Part shown: in pieces, positions 1 through 8,564 of the stretch
Position numbering within the stretch: the first letter of the stretch is position 1
Layout of the letters: each line of letters opens with the position of its first letter
Origin: Fibrella aestuarina BUZ 2
GTDB taxonomy: Bacteria > Bacteroidota > Bacteroidia > Cytophagales > Spirosomataceae
Assembly: GCF_000331105.1 (NCBI RefSeq)
Contig: NC_020054.1
Span: forward strand, 5,300,555 to 5,364,554
Reading direction: 5' to 3'
Length of the DNA: 64,000 bases
The notes under the pieces: model-generated
What the model was told of the DNA's origin: nothing
The model's input: only the letters and a program-made list of their open reading frames with translations
Databases searched by the model: none
Made by a program: the position numbers and the translations under genes

Positions 1-210
1 TGCCTGTTTATCGGCCGCCTGTTGCACCGCAGGCAGCAACGCCATCAGTTGCTGATCCCAGTCGCGTTTCCCCGGCGCTACGGCGGGATGGTAATACTTC
101 AGAAACCCCCATAGTTTGGCCAGCGAAGCCAGTTTTTGGGTGTCGGTGAGCGGTTGGGCCCGTGAGGAAGCCGATACCAGAAACAGGCAGACGATAAACA
201 GGGTGCGCAT
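1..210 (-). CDS. S41-family peptidase, N-terminal fragment (cut by window edge)
   Basis: An ATG at 208-210 opens 70 codons that leave the window without a stop. The protein begins with a signal peptide (MRTLFIVCLFLVSASSRAQ). It continues into a helical segment containing LWGFLKYYHPAVA and a following DWD, the N-terminal pattern of Bacteroidota S41 (tail-specific type) peptidases that are exported to the periplasm. The PDZ and catalytic Ser/Lys regions lie beyond the edge, so activity cannot be judged. It points leftward, like the next gene, but no operon link is visible across the 93-base gap. The family call rests on this short motif only. Confidence 0.65.
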   Translation of the reverse strand, partial: MRTLFIVCLFLVSASSRAQPLTDTQKLASLAKLWGFLKYYHPAVAPGKRDWDQQLMALLPAVQQAADKQA

Positions 211-303
211 ACGGAGCGAAAGACGAGTGTACCCACACGACCCGGGTTACAGTAAGTCGTTGCAACGGTAGGTATTAAGGTATGTTAAAATGTCGCCTAT
301 CCC

Positions 304-2442
304 CTACGGCATGGGGTGCAGCCCTTCCCAACGTACCTGCCAGCGACCATCTTTTGGAAAACCGGGCGTGGGTGTCTGGTTGCCGTCGTAACCCGCGCAG
401 AGCAAGGCCATTGCCGCCAGCAGGCCCCCGTTGCCGGGCAAATACAGCGTCAGGCGGGGCGTCTGGTAATTGTGTCCGTTGATCAGGTACGTATTGGTCG
501 TGACATTCCTCAGCAGCGCGTCGATGGCGTTATCGGGCCGACCGAGGCGGGCCGCCGTCATGGCGACCAGCGGGAAATCCCAGCCCCAGGTATGATTCCA
601 GTGCCAGACCTGCTCCACCCGGTCGTAGGTACGTTGCATCACCGCCGGGTCCACCACGCCGTTGGGCGGCAGCGTGCTCATTGCGGCCAACACCGCCGGG
701 TGGTCGATGGTGTAGGCGCTGTTGGGGCCATACGAGTCGGTCACGTTTTCGGCGGCTTTGTAGAGGCCATCCTGTTGGGCCAGTGGGGCCAGCCCGTCGA
801 TCACGCGCTGCCAGTCGGGATTGGGCGGCAGGCCCAGCCGCTGCCGCCAGCGTTGCGCCGTTTGCAGCCCCCACCGCCAGTAGGCCAGTTCGTAAGGCGG
901 GTTCACCGTCTGCACAGGATCGAAACATTCCTGCGCCGGAATCACGCCCTTTCCCAGGTCATAGCCGCCCGTGGCGGGGTTGAGGTGCGCAAACGACGCC
1001 ATGAAATCGGCGGTAGCGAACAGGATGTCGCGGTAGCGCTGCAACACCGCGCGGTCGGGTTTATTGCGGTAAATTAGTTCGGCCAGGTAGATGGGATGCG
1101 GCTGCTGCCAGATCAGAAACGACCCCACCGACGACGCCGTTTCGCCCCCCTCGGGATCGGTCATTTTGGGCCAGCGCACCCCGGCGTAGCCCTGCCGGGT
1201 GGCGATGGCGCGGGCGGTGGGCAGGGCGCGATCATACCAGCCCATGCTGTTTTCGAGCAGTTCGGTCCGGCCCCAGAGCGCGTAGTGGGCGGCGTGCCAC
1301 CAGTACATTTCCATGTGCGGTTTACCAAACCAGCTGTTGTAGGTGAGGCCGGTTTCCTGCGGGGGCGACGTACACGCACACTGCACGCGGGTGAGGTATT
1401 GCGAGAGCACCACGCGCCGCTCCAGTTCGTGGGCGCGCGGGTCGGTGCTGCCGCTCAGGTCCACCGCCCCACCCGACAGCCAGAACGCCCGCCAGCCCGC
1501 GCGGCTGCTTTGGGCGACCGCCGTAAAGTCAGGTACGTTGGCAACCGCTTTGGGCGAAAACTGAACGCTGATCCCAAACGCTTCACCCCCGCCGGGCGTC
1601 AGCGTGTAGTCGTGCGGGGCGTTGTTGCGGAGCGTGACCGCACCGAGCCAGCGAGCCGTCACTACGTAGCTGTCGGCGTCGAGCTGACGGCTGAAACGGG
1701 CCGAATTGAGCGTCGGCAGGGTTAATTGCGTCTGATGGTCGGCGGCGTGGGTGTAGTTGACGCCCATGTCGGAAAAGGCGTTGGTCGGGTACGGAAACCG
1801 GACACGTACCTGAATGCGCTTAGCCCGCAGCAATGTCGAAACCACGCGCACGGCAACCACATCCTGACTCGCGTGGGCGCAGGTGGTGACGCTGATGGGC
1901 GACCCTTCGACAACGAATGAGCTGCTGATTTCGCCCGTCCACACATCGAGTTGCTGCCGTACCTGTTGCAGGTCAGCCAGTTGGGCGGGCTTCCCGTCGC
2001 GTTTCAGAATTACCAGCCCCACATTGCCCAGTTGCAGTCGGTGCGGGTTTTGGCGGAAATAATCGGCGGCTCCCTGCGCCCGGCCAGGTTCGCGGCCCTG
2101 CACAGCATAGGGCCGATCGTTCCCGTTGAACGAATACGGTTTCAGGCATTCGTCGAACCGGTACTGACCCGTATTGGGGAAGCGATGCCAGCCCCAGTCG
2201 GACTGCGTACCCAGCGGAATGCCGTGGGCGTAGGCTTCGGGAAACGATTGCAGGCCCGTGGCGTCGACCGTGAAGGCAAACCGGCCGTTCCCGACAGTGA
2301 GCGACCCCAGCGTGTCGGGGCGGGTCAGCACCACCCGGTGCCGATTCACCACGGCCTGCCGGTCGATGGGCGTTGCGCGGGATTGGGCCAGACTCACGAG
2401 CGCGCAAAGCGTCAGCAGGAAGGTCAGGGGTAAGCGGTGCAT
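304..2442 (-). CDS. Exported six-hairpin glycosidase-like protein
   Basis: 712 residues with a signal peptide (residues 1-19, cut after SLAQ). The N-terminal half begins with a beta-sandwich-like segment (GSLTVGNGRFAFTVDATGLQ). The C-terminal half is rich in Trp and His and contains NSWFGKPHMEMYWWHA near residue 370, the type of motif seen in (alpha/alpha)6 glycosidases related to GH65 and GH95. Those enzymes use carboxylates in a barrel of paired helices to cleave side-chain sugars. I could not assign a numbered family, and substrate is unknown. Its place next to a xylan cluster suggests plant or algal polysaccharide, but that is inference. It stands alone: the next gene on the strand starts upstream at 3388. 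Confidence 0.55.
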   Translation of the reverse strand: MHRLPLTFLLTLCALVSLAQSRATPIDRQAVVNRHRVVLTRPDTLGSLTVGNGRFAFTVDATGLQSFPEAYAHGIPLGTQSDWGWHRFPNTGQYRFDECLKPYSFNGNDRPYAVQGREPGRAQGAADYFRQNPHRLQLGNVGLVILKRDGKPAQLADLQQVRQQLDVWTGEISSSFVVEGSPISVTTCAHASQDVVAVRVVSTLLRAKRIQVRVRFPYPTNAFSDMGVNYTHAADHQTQLTLPTLNSARFSRQLDADSYVVTARWLGAVTLRNNAPHDYTLTPGGGEAFGISVQFSPKAVANVPDFTAVAQSSRAGWRAFWLSGGAVDLSGSTDPRAHELERRVVLSQYLTRVQCACTSPPQETGLTYNSWFGKPHMEMYWWHAAHYALWGRTELLENSMGWYDRALPTARAIATRQGYAGVRWPKMTDPEGGETASSVGSFLIWQQPHPIYLAELIYRNKPDRAVLQRYRDILFATADFMASFAHLNPATGGYDLGKGVIPAQECFDPVQTVNPPYELAYWRWGLQTAQRWRQRLGLPPNPDWQRVIDGLAPLAQQDGLYKAAENVTDSYGPNSAYTIDHPAVLAAMSTLPPNGVVDPAVMQRTYDRVEQVWHWNHTWGWDFPLVAMTAARLGRPDNAIDALLRNVTTNTYLINGHNYQTPRLTLYLPGNGGLLAAMALLCAGYDGNQTPTPGFPKDGRWQVRWEGLHPMP

Positions 2443-2482
2443 ACGGGCTTTTAGCCTGCATAAGACCGCTTACCCCGTCTGG

Positions 2483-3388
2483 CTACTGAACCAGCAACAC
2501 GTTCTTGCCTTTGGAATGGCCCAGTTTCTGGTACGCCAACGCTTCTTTGGCGGCGGTCAGGGCAAATTGCCGGTCGATCACCACCTTCAGTACGCCCTGC
2601 TCGATCAGCCCGACGAGCTGTTTTAGTTGCTCGGCGTCGGCATGAAACAGAAAATGCTGGGCCGTAATGCCGTGTTGTTCGGCCAGCCCTTCCACGGGTT
2701 TGGCGGTAATGGTCACGTAGCGGCCACCCGGTTTCAGCAGCGGAATCGTCTGCGCCGACGTACCCATGCTATCGAACACGGCATCAAAATCGGCGGGCAG
2801 GCTGTCGTAGCCATCATGGTAATCGACTACCTCATCGGCACCGGCTTCCCGCACGAAGGCTTCGTTTTTCTCCGACGCCACGGCCACTACCCGCGCGCCT
2901 TTCCACTTGGCCAGTTGCACGGCGAAATAGCCCACGCCCCCCGCCGCCGCCTGAATCAGGACTTTATGGCCGGGCTGAATGGTCAGTTTGTCGAACAACC
3001 CCTGCCAGGCCGTCAGCCCCGCCAGCGGAATCGCGGCCGCTTCGGCAAACGACAGGTTGGTGGGCTTGAGCGCCAGATGTTCTGGCTCCGTAACGATGTA
3101 CTCGGCAAACGCGCCCTGTTTGGCCCATTCGAGCGACCCGATCACTTCGTCGCCCACGGCAAAGGTTGTCACGTCGGCGCCAACCTGCTCCACCACCCCG
3201 GCGATGTCGGTGCCGATGATGTGGGGCATCTGAAAAATACCGTTTATCACCCCTTTCCAGTCAACGGGATTGATGCCACAGGCATGCACACGCACCAGTA
3301 CCTGACCGGCATTGGGCGTGGGTACGTCGAGGTCCTGCACCTGAATGTTGTCCAGCGACCCTTTTTCACTAATGGTAATGGCTGTCAT
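2483..3388 (-). CDS. NADP-dependent zinc-free alcohol dehydrogenase / quinone oxidoreductase family
   Basis: 301 residues, typical length for the quinone oxidoreductase branch of the medium-chain dehydrogenase superfamily. Residues about 55-80 carry GTDIAGVVEQVGADV and a later GDEV, the GroES-like N-terminal domain. The Rossmann domain has AAAGGVGYFAVQLAK near residues 147-161, the AxxGGVG nucleotide-binding loop of this branch. The catalytic-zinc ligands of classical alcohol dehydrogenases are absent, as expected. Such enzymes reduce quinones or activated alkenes with NADPH in the cytoplasm. It is separated by about 40 bases from the glycosidase downstream. No specific pathway is indicated. 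Confidence 0.85.
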   Translation of the reverse strand: MTAITISEKGSLDNIQVQDLDVPTPNAGQVLVRVHACGINPVDWKGVINGIFQMPHIIGTDIAGVVEQVGADVTTFAVGDEVIGSLEWAKQGAFAEYIVTEPEHLALKPTNLSFAEAAAIPLAGLTAWQGLFDKLTIQPGHKVLIQAAAGGVGYFAVQLAKWKGARVVAVASEKNEAFVREAGADEVVDYHDGYDSLPADFDAVFDSMGTSAQTIPLLKPGGRYVTITAKPVEGLAEQHGITAQHFLFHADAEQLKQLVGLIEQGVLKVVIDRQFALTAAKEALAYQKLGHSKGKNVLLVQ

Positions 3389-3435
3389 TGTATGAAGCGG
3401 GCCGCGTTACGCCGACCCTACCCGTTGGACACGAA

Positions 3436-3463
3436 ACCCGCTGTTATGGTTCTCGTGGCGGGT
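3436..3463 (-). terminator. Weak hairpin downstream of the lipoprotein gene
   Basis: ACCCGC (3436-3441) pairs with GCGGGT (3458-3463). Read on the minus strand the hairpin follows the stop of the gene at 3495-4040 and is followed only by a short TTT, so it is a poor intrinsic terminator. Confidence 0.3.
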
Positions 3464-3494
3464 GGGTTTTGTACAGGTGCGGTTAGCGCCAACC

Positions 3495-4040
3495 CTAGTC
3501 GTCGCCGTAGATCAGCTTGCCGGTGATGGGCAGGCGTTTGCCGCGCAGGTCGCTCATGGGCCCCTCCACAATGCCACAATCCAGCAGGTTATCCGGCGAC
3601 GACCGGCGACCGCTGTAGACGTTGACGAGCAGGCGGATGTCTTTATCGGCCAGCGCGTCGTAGTCTTTTCGGGCAAATTTGAGGTTTTCGAAGGTGGCTA
3701 CCCGGGCCGTCGTCAACTCGATTTTCTGATCCTTCACACCCACTTCGCCCGATTCCAGAAATTCCTGACTCGTGGTGTCTTTAGGCGTGCCGCTGAAAAA
3801 GGCCGCCACGATCACCGTTTCTTTATCTGCTTTCAGTTTCGCTTCGGCTTTGGGGCTCAGTTGCAGGGCGATGGTCACGCGGGGAATCACCACCGAGTCC
3901 CCGTCGAGTTGATAATAACCTATATCAGACGCGATAGCGGTTGTTTTGGGGCTATCGGTGGCGGTATTGTTTCGCTCGGTACGTGATGAGCAGGCGGCGA
4001 CAAACAGCGCTATGGCAAACAGAAACCGGTGGGCGGTCAT
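3495..4040 (-). CDS. Small lipoprotein of unknown function
   Basis: 181 residues. The N-terminus is a lipoprotein signal: a hydrophobic stretch ending in VAACSS, with the lipobox Cys at about residue 17. After a Ser/Thr/Asn-rich linker the body is predicted to be beta-rich, with IPRVTIALQLSPKAEAKLK and a Lys/Glu-rich middle. This resembles small exported Ig-like or transthyretin-like folds, but I do not recognise a family. It should be anchored in the inner or outer membrane facing the periplasm. A YrdB-like membrane gene lies 27 bases upstream in the same direction, so the two are probably co-transcribed. Confidence 0.7.
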   Translation of the reverse strand: MTAHRFLFAIALFVAACSSRTERNNTATDSPKTTAIASDIGYYQLDGDSVVIPRVTIALQLSPKAEAKLKADKETVIVAAFFSGTPKDTTSQEFLESGEVGVKDQKIELTTARVATFENLKFARKDYDALADKDIRLLVNVYSGRRSSPDNLLDCGIVEGPMSDLRGKRLPITGKLIYGDD

Positions 4041-4067
4041 GCGCAGTTGGGGAAGGCTTGGGATGGT

Positions 4068-4406
4068 TTACTGCTTGTAAAGAAACGCAATCAGCACACT
4101 GACGAGGGCCAGGCCAGCAAAAAGTAACCCGGCGGTGTGGCGTCCGGTCAGGTACAGCAGCCACGCGCCTATCAGGAAGAAGGCGATCTCAAACACGAGC
4201 CGCCCCGCAAAGGGTAGCCGGTAGGCCGACCGGGGTGCGGCAAACACCCCCCAGAGGGTTATGCCCAGCAGCGTTAGCCCAATGGCAAACAGGTACTTGG
4301 TCAGGGTGGTGCGGCCCTGCTGAAACCCCCAGGTGGCCAGACTGGCAAACAGGGCCAATTCCAGCAGAAACGCCAGCCCCAGATTGATCGTTTTGAGTAG
4401 GTTCAT
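4068..4406 (-). CDS. YrdB-like (DUF2568) small membrane protein
   Basis: 112 residues with four strongly hydrophobic segments (about 8-28, 38-56, 67-85 and 88-110), so an integral inner-membrane protein. The motif WGVFAAPRSAYRL between the second and third segments matches the conserved loop of the YrdB/DUF2568 family, whose biochemical role is not known. It starts 27 bases upstream of the lipoprotein gene and probably shares its transcript. Confidence 0.75.
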   Translation of the reverse strand: MNLLKTINLGLAFLLELALFASLATWGFQQGRTTLTKYLFAIGLTLLGITLWGVFAAPRSAYRLPFAGRLVFEIAFFLIGAWLLYLTGRHTAGLLFAGLALVSVLIAFLYKQ

Positions 4407-4439
4407 AACGAATCGTGGCCTTTCGAGCCGTACAGGTTC

Positions 4440-5276
4440 TTATTGCTTACGACCCAGCCACAGCAAGCCGTTGACAATCAACTGGTTTTGCGCCGGGCTC
4501 TGAAACGACGACGACAGTTCGCGGTTGGTTTTGTTTTCGTAGTCGATGTCGTTGTGGCCCATGTTCACGTACAGCATCCGGTACTTGCGGTTGGTCCAGA
4601 CAACAGGGTAATAACCACTGTGCCAGATTTCATGGGGTTTCGGGCCGGTGCCCAGCGGAAAGCTTTTGGCGTCGATCGCCAGCAGAATGTCGATGTCGGG
4701 GTTCTGGCGCAGGTCGTTTTGCCAGCGGTACCATTCGTTCGGTGTAGACTGGAAGGTGGTGGGTAAGCCCTTCGTGACGGGGTGGGTCGGGTCTTCGACG
4801 TGCAGGATGGCGGCGGTGGGTCGCCAGGTATTGCTGCCGTATTGGCCTGACCCCAGCAACTGGTTGTGGTACCAGTCCCAGTTTTGTGGGTACGTCGAGG
4901 GCGTCAGGGCGAAGGCGGCGAAGTGGAAGCCCAACCAGGCCCCGCCCCCTTCCAGGTACGTCTGAAACGCGGCGCGTTGTTCGGGTTTCTCGGGGCGGGT
5001 ATCCAGAAAGACAACGACCTGATAGTTGGCCAGAAATGACGCGTTCAGGTCGGCCCAGTTGCTGGTCGAGTCGTAGCGAAAGCCGTGCTCGGTACCCATT
5101 TTGGCCAGCCATCGGTTAGCTTCGTGTACAAAGCTGATGTGCGCCGGATCGTTTTTGGCCGTGTAAAACCCAACGACCTTAAACGGCTGGGTACGTCCAT
5201 ACTGGGTACGTGGTTGGGCTTGGGTGATCGTGCTTACGAGCAAGATGAAAAAGACTATCAGATAGCGGCCGGGCAT
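4440..5276 (-). CDS. Exported ThuA-like protein
   Basis: 278 residues with a signal peptide (ends near residue 20, TQAQ). The remainder fits the ThuA-like domain, a class I glutamine-amidotransferase-like fold. Visible marks are VVGFYTAKNDPAHISFVHEANRW split by the first strand, then NYQVVVFLDTRPE, EGGGAWLGFHFAAF and YVNMGHN near the C-terminus. ThuA was named for trehalose use in rhizobia. In Bacteroidota, exported ThuA-like proteins commonly sit with Gfo/Idh oxidoreductases and sugar isomerases and are thought to take part in sugar metabolism in the periplasm. The exact reaction here is unknown. It starts 33 bases upstream of the YrdB-like gene. Confidence 0.82.
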   Translation of the reverse strand: MPGRYLIVFFILLVSTITQAQPRTQYGRTQPFKVVGFYTAKNDPAHISFVHEANRWLAKMGTEHGFRYDSTSNWADLNASFLANYQVVVFLDTRPEKPEQRAAFQTYLEGGGAWLGFHFAAFALTPSTYPQNWDWYHNQLLGSGQYGSNTWRPTAAILHVEDPTHPVTKGLPTTFQSTPNEWYRWQNDLRQNPDIDILLAIDAKSFPLGTGPKPHEIWHSGYYPVVWTNRKYRMLYVNMGHNDIDYENKTNRELSSSFQSPAQNQLIVNGLLWLGRKQ

Positions 5277-5347
5277 TGGCGTATTGAAAACTTGGCTGTT
5301 TTCTAGAGACGGATAACAATGCCCTTTCTACCCGGTTTTTTGACTTT

Positions 5348-5435
5348 TTTGTCATTCCGAGGCACGAGGAATATTACGTTCTCGCGGCTTTTGAGTCAGC
5401 ACGCATCAAGATTCCTCGTCCCTCGGAATGACAAA
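5348..5435. repeat. TGTCATTCCGA-type stem-loop repeat
   Basis: Left arm 5348-5372 and right arm 5411-5435 are inverted copies matching at 24 of 25 positions, with a 38-base loop. The ends carry TTTGTCATTCCGAGG. This is a REP/MITE-like element related to those at 5467-5562 and 15366-15473. Lying between minus-strand genes it could also act as a bidirectional terminator. Confidence 0.85.
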
Positions 5436-5466
5436 GAGCCTATTCCGGCGTGAATTGTAAATGGTA

Positions 5467-5562
5467 TTTTTTGTCATCCCGACGGAAAGAGGGATCTCGA
5501 AGCGCCCCTACCCACAAGCAGGGAAATCTTAAGATCCCTCCTTCCGTCGGGATGACAAAAAA
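5467..5562. repeat. TGTCATCCCGA-type stem-loop repeat
   Basis: Left arm 5467-5497 and right arm 5532-5562 are inverted copies matching at 30 of 31 positions around a 34-base loop, with terminal TTTTTTGTCATCCCGAC. Same family as 5348-5435 but a different internal sequence. Confidence 0.85.
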
Positions 5563-5644
5563 TCTCCACACAAATTCCTATTGGTCAGCGCATTAACCTG
5601 TAAACTCGCTGCAAATCAGGCAATTCTACCAGTAGTCATTCCAC

Positions 5645-6703
5645 TCAGAATTTTACGACACCCTCGTAGGCTTTTTTGGGTTTCCCGTCTTTGTCGAATA
5701 GCAGCGGGTAATCTTTGCGGCCGGGGACGGGGAAGTTGTCGAGCCACGAGTAGCGATCGGAGAGGTTCCAGAACGTGACGCCGGTGATGGTTTTGCGGTG
5801 CTTACGGAACACGTCGAACAGCATTTTGTAATGCGCAGCCTGTTTGTCGTTCATCTCGGGCGTAAACTCGCTCTTGTCAGTGTCGCGGCGCTCGCGGCGT
5901 TCGTGCTCTTTAGGATACACCGACACGTCGAGTTCGGTGATCTGCACCTTCAGACCCAGGCCAGCGAATTTGGTGATCGACTCTTCCAACTCCTGTCGGG
6001 TCGGCTCGAAAATCGACCAGTGCGCCTGCAACCCAACGCCGTTGATGGGTACGTTCCGGGCTTTCAGCTTTTTCAATACCTGATAAATCTTCTCCCGTTT
6101 CGCGGCGCTCTCGGTGTTGTAATCGTTGTAGAAAAGCTGCGCCGAGGGGTCGGCCTCGTGGGCATACTGGAAGGCTTTTTCGATGTAATCCTCGCCAATG
6201 ATCTCGTAAAATTTCGACTTCCGGTAAATGCCGGTTCCGGTGTCGGGCACGGCTTCGTTGACCACATCCCAGGCGTAGATTTTGCCTTTGTAGTGGCCCA
6301 TCACATCGGTAATGTGCTGTTTCAGGCGGGCGAGCAGTACCTCACGGCTCACCTGCTTCCCTGTCGAGTCGGTAAAGAACCACCGGGGCGTCTGGTTGTG
6401 CCAGCAGAGCGTATGACCACGCAGCTTGATGTTATTCTGCTGGGCGAAGTCGGCGATGGCGTCGGCATCTTTCCAGTAGTAGCGGTTCGGCTCCGGGTGA
6501 ATCGGCCCCATCTTCATGGCGTTTTCGGGCGTCATGCTGTTGAACTGCGCCTTGATCAAGTCGGCGTCGGGGCCGGGCTGCACCATACGCTGATTCACCG
6601 CCACCCCGATGGGGAAGTAGTTTTTGTAATAGTCTTTCAGCCCTTTTTCGGGGGCAATGAACGCCGATACCAGCGTCAGCAGAGCAAGTGAAACGATGCG
6701 CAT
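5645..6703 (-). CDS. GH10 endo-1,4-beta-xylanase
   Basis: 352 residues with a signal peptide (about 1-16), then a single GH10 TIM barrel. Landmarks in order are NSMTPENAMK near residue 55, GHTLCWHNQTP near 97, DVVNEAVPD with the acid/base Glu at about 150, and VQITELDVS with the nucleophile Glu at about 257. It is the expected length for a GH10 domain with no carbohydrate-binding module. It should cut the beta-1,4-xylose backbone with retention, in the periplasm or at the surface. It lies downstream of GH51 and GH43 arabinosidase genes in the same direction, which supports arabinoxylan or glucuronoxylan as the substrate. Confidence 0.95.
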   Translation of the reverse strand: MRIVSLALLTLVSAFIAPEKGLKDYYKNYFPIGVAVNQRMVQPGPDADLIKAQFNSMTPENAMKMGPIHPEPNRYYWKDADAIADFAQQNNIKLRGHTLCWHNQTPRWFFTDSTGKQVSREVLLARLKQHITDVMGHYKGKIYAWDVVNEAVPDTGTGIYRKSKFYEIIGEDYIEKAFQYAHEADPSAQLFYNDYNTESAAKREKIYQVLKKLKARNVPINGVGLQAHWSIFEPTRQELEESITKFAGLGLKVQITELDVSVYPKEHERRERRDTDKSEFTPEMNDKQAAHYKMLFDVFRKHRKTITGVTFWNLSDRYSWLDNFPVPGRKDYPLLFDKDGKPKKAYEGVVKF

Positions 6704-6731
6704 AGTTGTGTTTGTTTGACCCCACCCCCTG

Positions 6732-6930
6732 CCCCCTCCCCTTGGTTAAGGGGAGGGGGTTTTAGCGGGCGAAAGCTCATTTTAGCCGAACTTGATGAAG
6801 TGGTTGAACTGGTAAGCCTCATCTTAAGATGGCGGGGCAGGTAGCTCGTTTTAAACAAACCTGATTCAGTGGCTAGACTAGCCAACCTCCCCTCCCCTGC
6901 TTTCAGGGGAGGGGCCGGGGCGGTCCCGCG
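6732..6930. repeat. Paired GC-rich hairpins (GGGGAGGGG family)
   Basis: Two short hairpins bracket about 130 bases: CCCCCTCCCCTT/AAGGGGAGGGGG at 6732-6743 and 6748-6759, and CCCCTCCCCTG/CAGGGGAGGGG at 6889-6899 and 6904-6914. The outer edges are also roughly inverted. The same arrangement recurs at 46776-46914, which argues for a mobile or REP-like element rather than a simple terminator. Confidence 0.75.
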
Positions 6931-6942
6931 TCCGGGTGGGTC

Positions 6943-8487
6943 CTACTTCACTTCCAGCACGACCACCGAGAACGGCGGGAGCGAAACGGTGAGCTTGTCG
7001 CCGTCGCGTTTGAAGCCGGAAAAGGCAGTTGGTGCTACCTTATTGGGCTGGGCAAAGGTGTTATGGTCCTGCAATTTGGTCGATGTCAGCACGCGGCCGG
7101 TGATGGTGCCCGCGGGCAGGCCGTTCAAGTCAACGGTTACATCGTTGGCCTTCTTGGCGTCGATGTTTACCAGCGAGACGTGGACGCGGTTTTGCCGGTC
7201 TTTCGAAGCGGATACCGACACGGCGGGGAGTTTGTCGCCGCCCAGTTTATAGTCTTCCGATTTCACCTCCACGGGCAGCAGCGTGGCGTCGTGGTGAACG
7301 GTGTACATCTCCATCACGTGGTACGTCGGTGTCAGCAGCATCTTGTTGCCTTCGGTCAGGATCACCGCCTGCAACACGTTGATGGCCTGGGCCAGGTTGG
7401 CCATTTTCACCCGGTCGCAGTGGTTGTTGAACGTATTGAGCGTGGTGCCGGCAATCATGGCGTCGCGCAGGGTATTCTGCTGGTACAGAAACGCGCTGTT
7501 GGTGCCCGGCTCCACGTCATACCAGCCGCCCCATTCGTCGACGAGCAGGGCCACTTTTTTCTTCGGATCGTACTTGTCCATGACGGCCGAGTGCTTCGTC
7601 ACCAATTCTTCCATCAGCAGGGCCTGCTTCATGGTCTTCATGTACGTCTCCTCATCGAAAGTCGTCGACGGGCCTTTTTTAGCCCATTCGATCACCGAGT
7701 AATGGTGCAGGGCCACGGCGTCGAGCAGCGAATGCGGAATGTTCTTCATCAGCGTTTCGGTCCAGGTGTAGTCGCCGTCGCTGGCACCCGACGCAATGCG
7801 GAAGAGACTGTAGTCCTTGCTGCCGTTGCTCATGAACGTCGCAAACTGCCGGTAGAGGTTAGCGTAGTAGTCGGCGGTCATGTTGCCGCCGCAGCCCCAG
7901 GCCTCGTTGCCGATCCCCCAGTATTTCACGTTCCAGGGTTCGGTGCGGCCGTTTTGCTGACGCAGTTCGGGCATGGGGCTGCTGCCGTTGGGGTGCGTGG
8001 TGTACTTGATCCAGTCGGCGAGTTCCTGCGGGGTGCCGCTGCCCACGTTGGCCGACAGGTACGGCTCGGTGCCCAGCAGTTCGCACATGTTCAGAAACTC
8101 GTGGGTGCCGAAGCTGTTGTCTTCACGCACGTTGCCCCACCAGATGTTGAGCATCGATGGCCGCGATTTCTTCGGCCCGACGCCGTCGCGCCAGTGATAG
8201 GTGTCGGCGAAGCAGCCACCCGGCCAGCGGAGGTTCGGGATCTTGAGCTTTTTCAGCGCCTGTACCACGTCGGTTCGGACGCCGTTGATGTTGGGAATGG
8301 TTTTGTTGCCCTCGCCCACGTAGAACCCGTCGTAGATACAGCGCCCGAGGTGCTCGGCAAAGTGCCCGTAAATCTGGCGGCTGATGGTGTCTTTACCCGT
8401 TTTGGCGATCGAGACCCGGTTTTGTGCCAGCAGGCTCAGCGGGGCCAGCGCCGAGGCGAGGGTGATTAGTCGTAAGAAACGCTTCAT
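6943..8487 (-). CDS. GH51 alpha-L-arabinofuranosidase
   Basis: 514 residues from the ATG at 8485-8487. This start is chosen because it begins a good signal peptide (MKRFLRLITLASALAPLSLL), while the frame upstream is low-quality sequence overlapping the neighbouring gene. The TIM barrel shows LRWPGGCFADTYHWRDG near residue 86, GIGNEAWGCGGNM with the acid/base Glu at about 195, and LLVDEWGGWY with the nucleophile Glu at about 318. A C-terminal beta-sandwich follows, ending in PPFSVVVLEVK. The enzyme removes arabinofuranose from arabinoxylan or arabinan. The GH43 gene upstream is 77 bases away, so joint transcription is likely. Confidence 0.94.
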   Translation of the reverse strand: MKRFLRLITLASALAPLSLLAQNRVSIAKTGKDTISRQIYGHFAEHLGRCIYDGFYVGEGNKTIPNINGVRTDVVQALKKLKIPNLRWPGGCFADTYHWRDGVGPKKSRPSMLNIWWGNVREDNSFGTHEFLNMCELLGTEPYLSANVGSGTPQELADWIKYTTHPNGSSPMPELRQQNGRTEPWNVKYWGIGNEAWGCGGNMTADYYANLYRQFATFMSNGSKDYSLFRIASGASDGDYTWTETLMKNIPHSLLDAVALHHYSVIEWAKKGPSTTFDEETYMKTMKQALLMEELVTKHSAVMDKYDPKKKVALLVDEWGGWYDVEPGTNSAFLYQQNTLRDAMIAGTTLNTFNNHCDRVKMANLAQAINVLQAVILTEGNKMLLTPTYHVMEMYTVHHDATLLPVEVKSEDYKLGGDKLPAVSVSASKDRQNRVHVSLVNIDAKKANDVTVDLNGLPAGTITGRVLTSTKLQDHNTFAQPNKVAPTAFSGFKRDGDKLTVSLPPFSVVVLEVK

Positions 8488-8564
8488 AAAGCAGATGGTC
8501 ATTAAGGCGTTAGCAGCGGTCGTACCACAGGGCTTTTGGCCCCGCGGTACGACCCGGTAATGGC

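Larger units (their letters stand above)
5277..5644. other. 368-base gene-free gap with two long hairpins
   Basis: No credible coding sequence. Most of it is made of the two stem-loop elements listed at 5348-5435 and 5467-5562. The remaining AT-rich stretch next to 5277 should hold the promoter of the ThuA-like gene. Confidence 0.7.

Noticed and set aside
8..265. 85-codon open frame at the left edge
   Set aside because: It is out of frame with the S41 peptidase fragment, which has a clean signal peptide and family motif.
7063..8469. 468-codon open frame antisense to the GH51 gene
   Set aside because: Same cause; composition is His/Val/Gly-rich with no recognisable fold.
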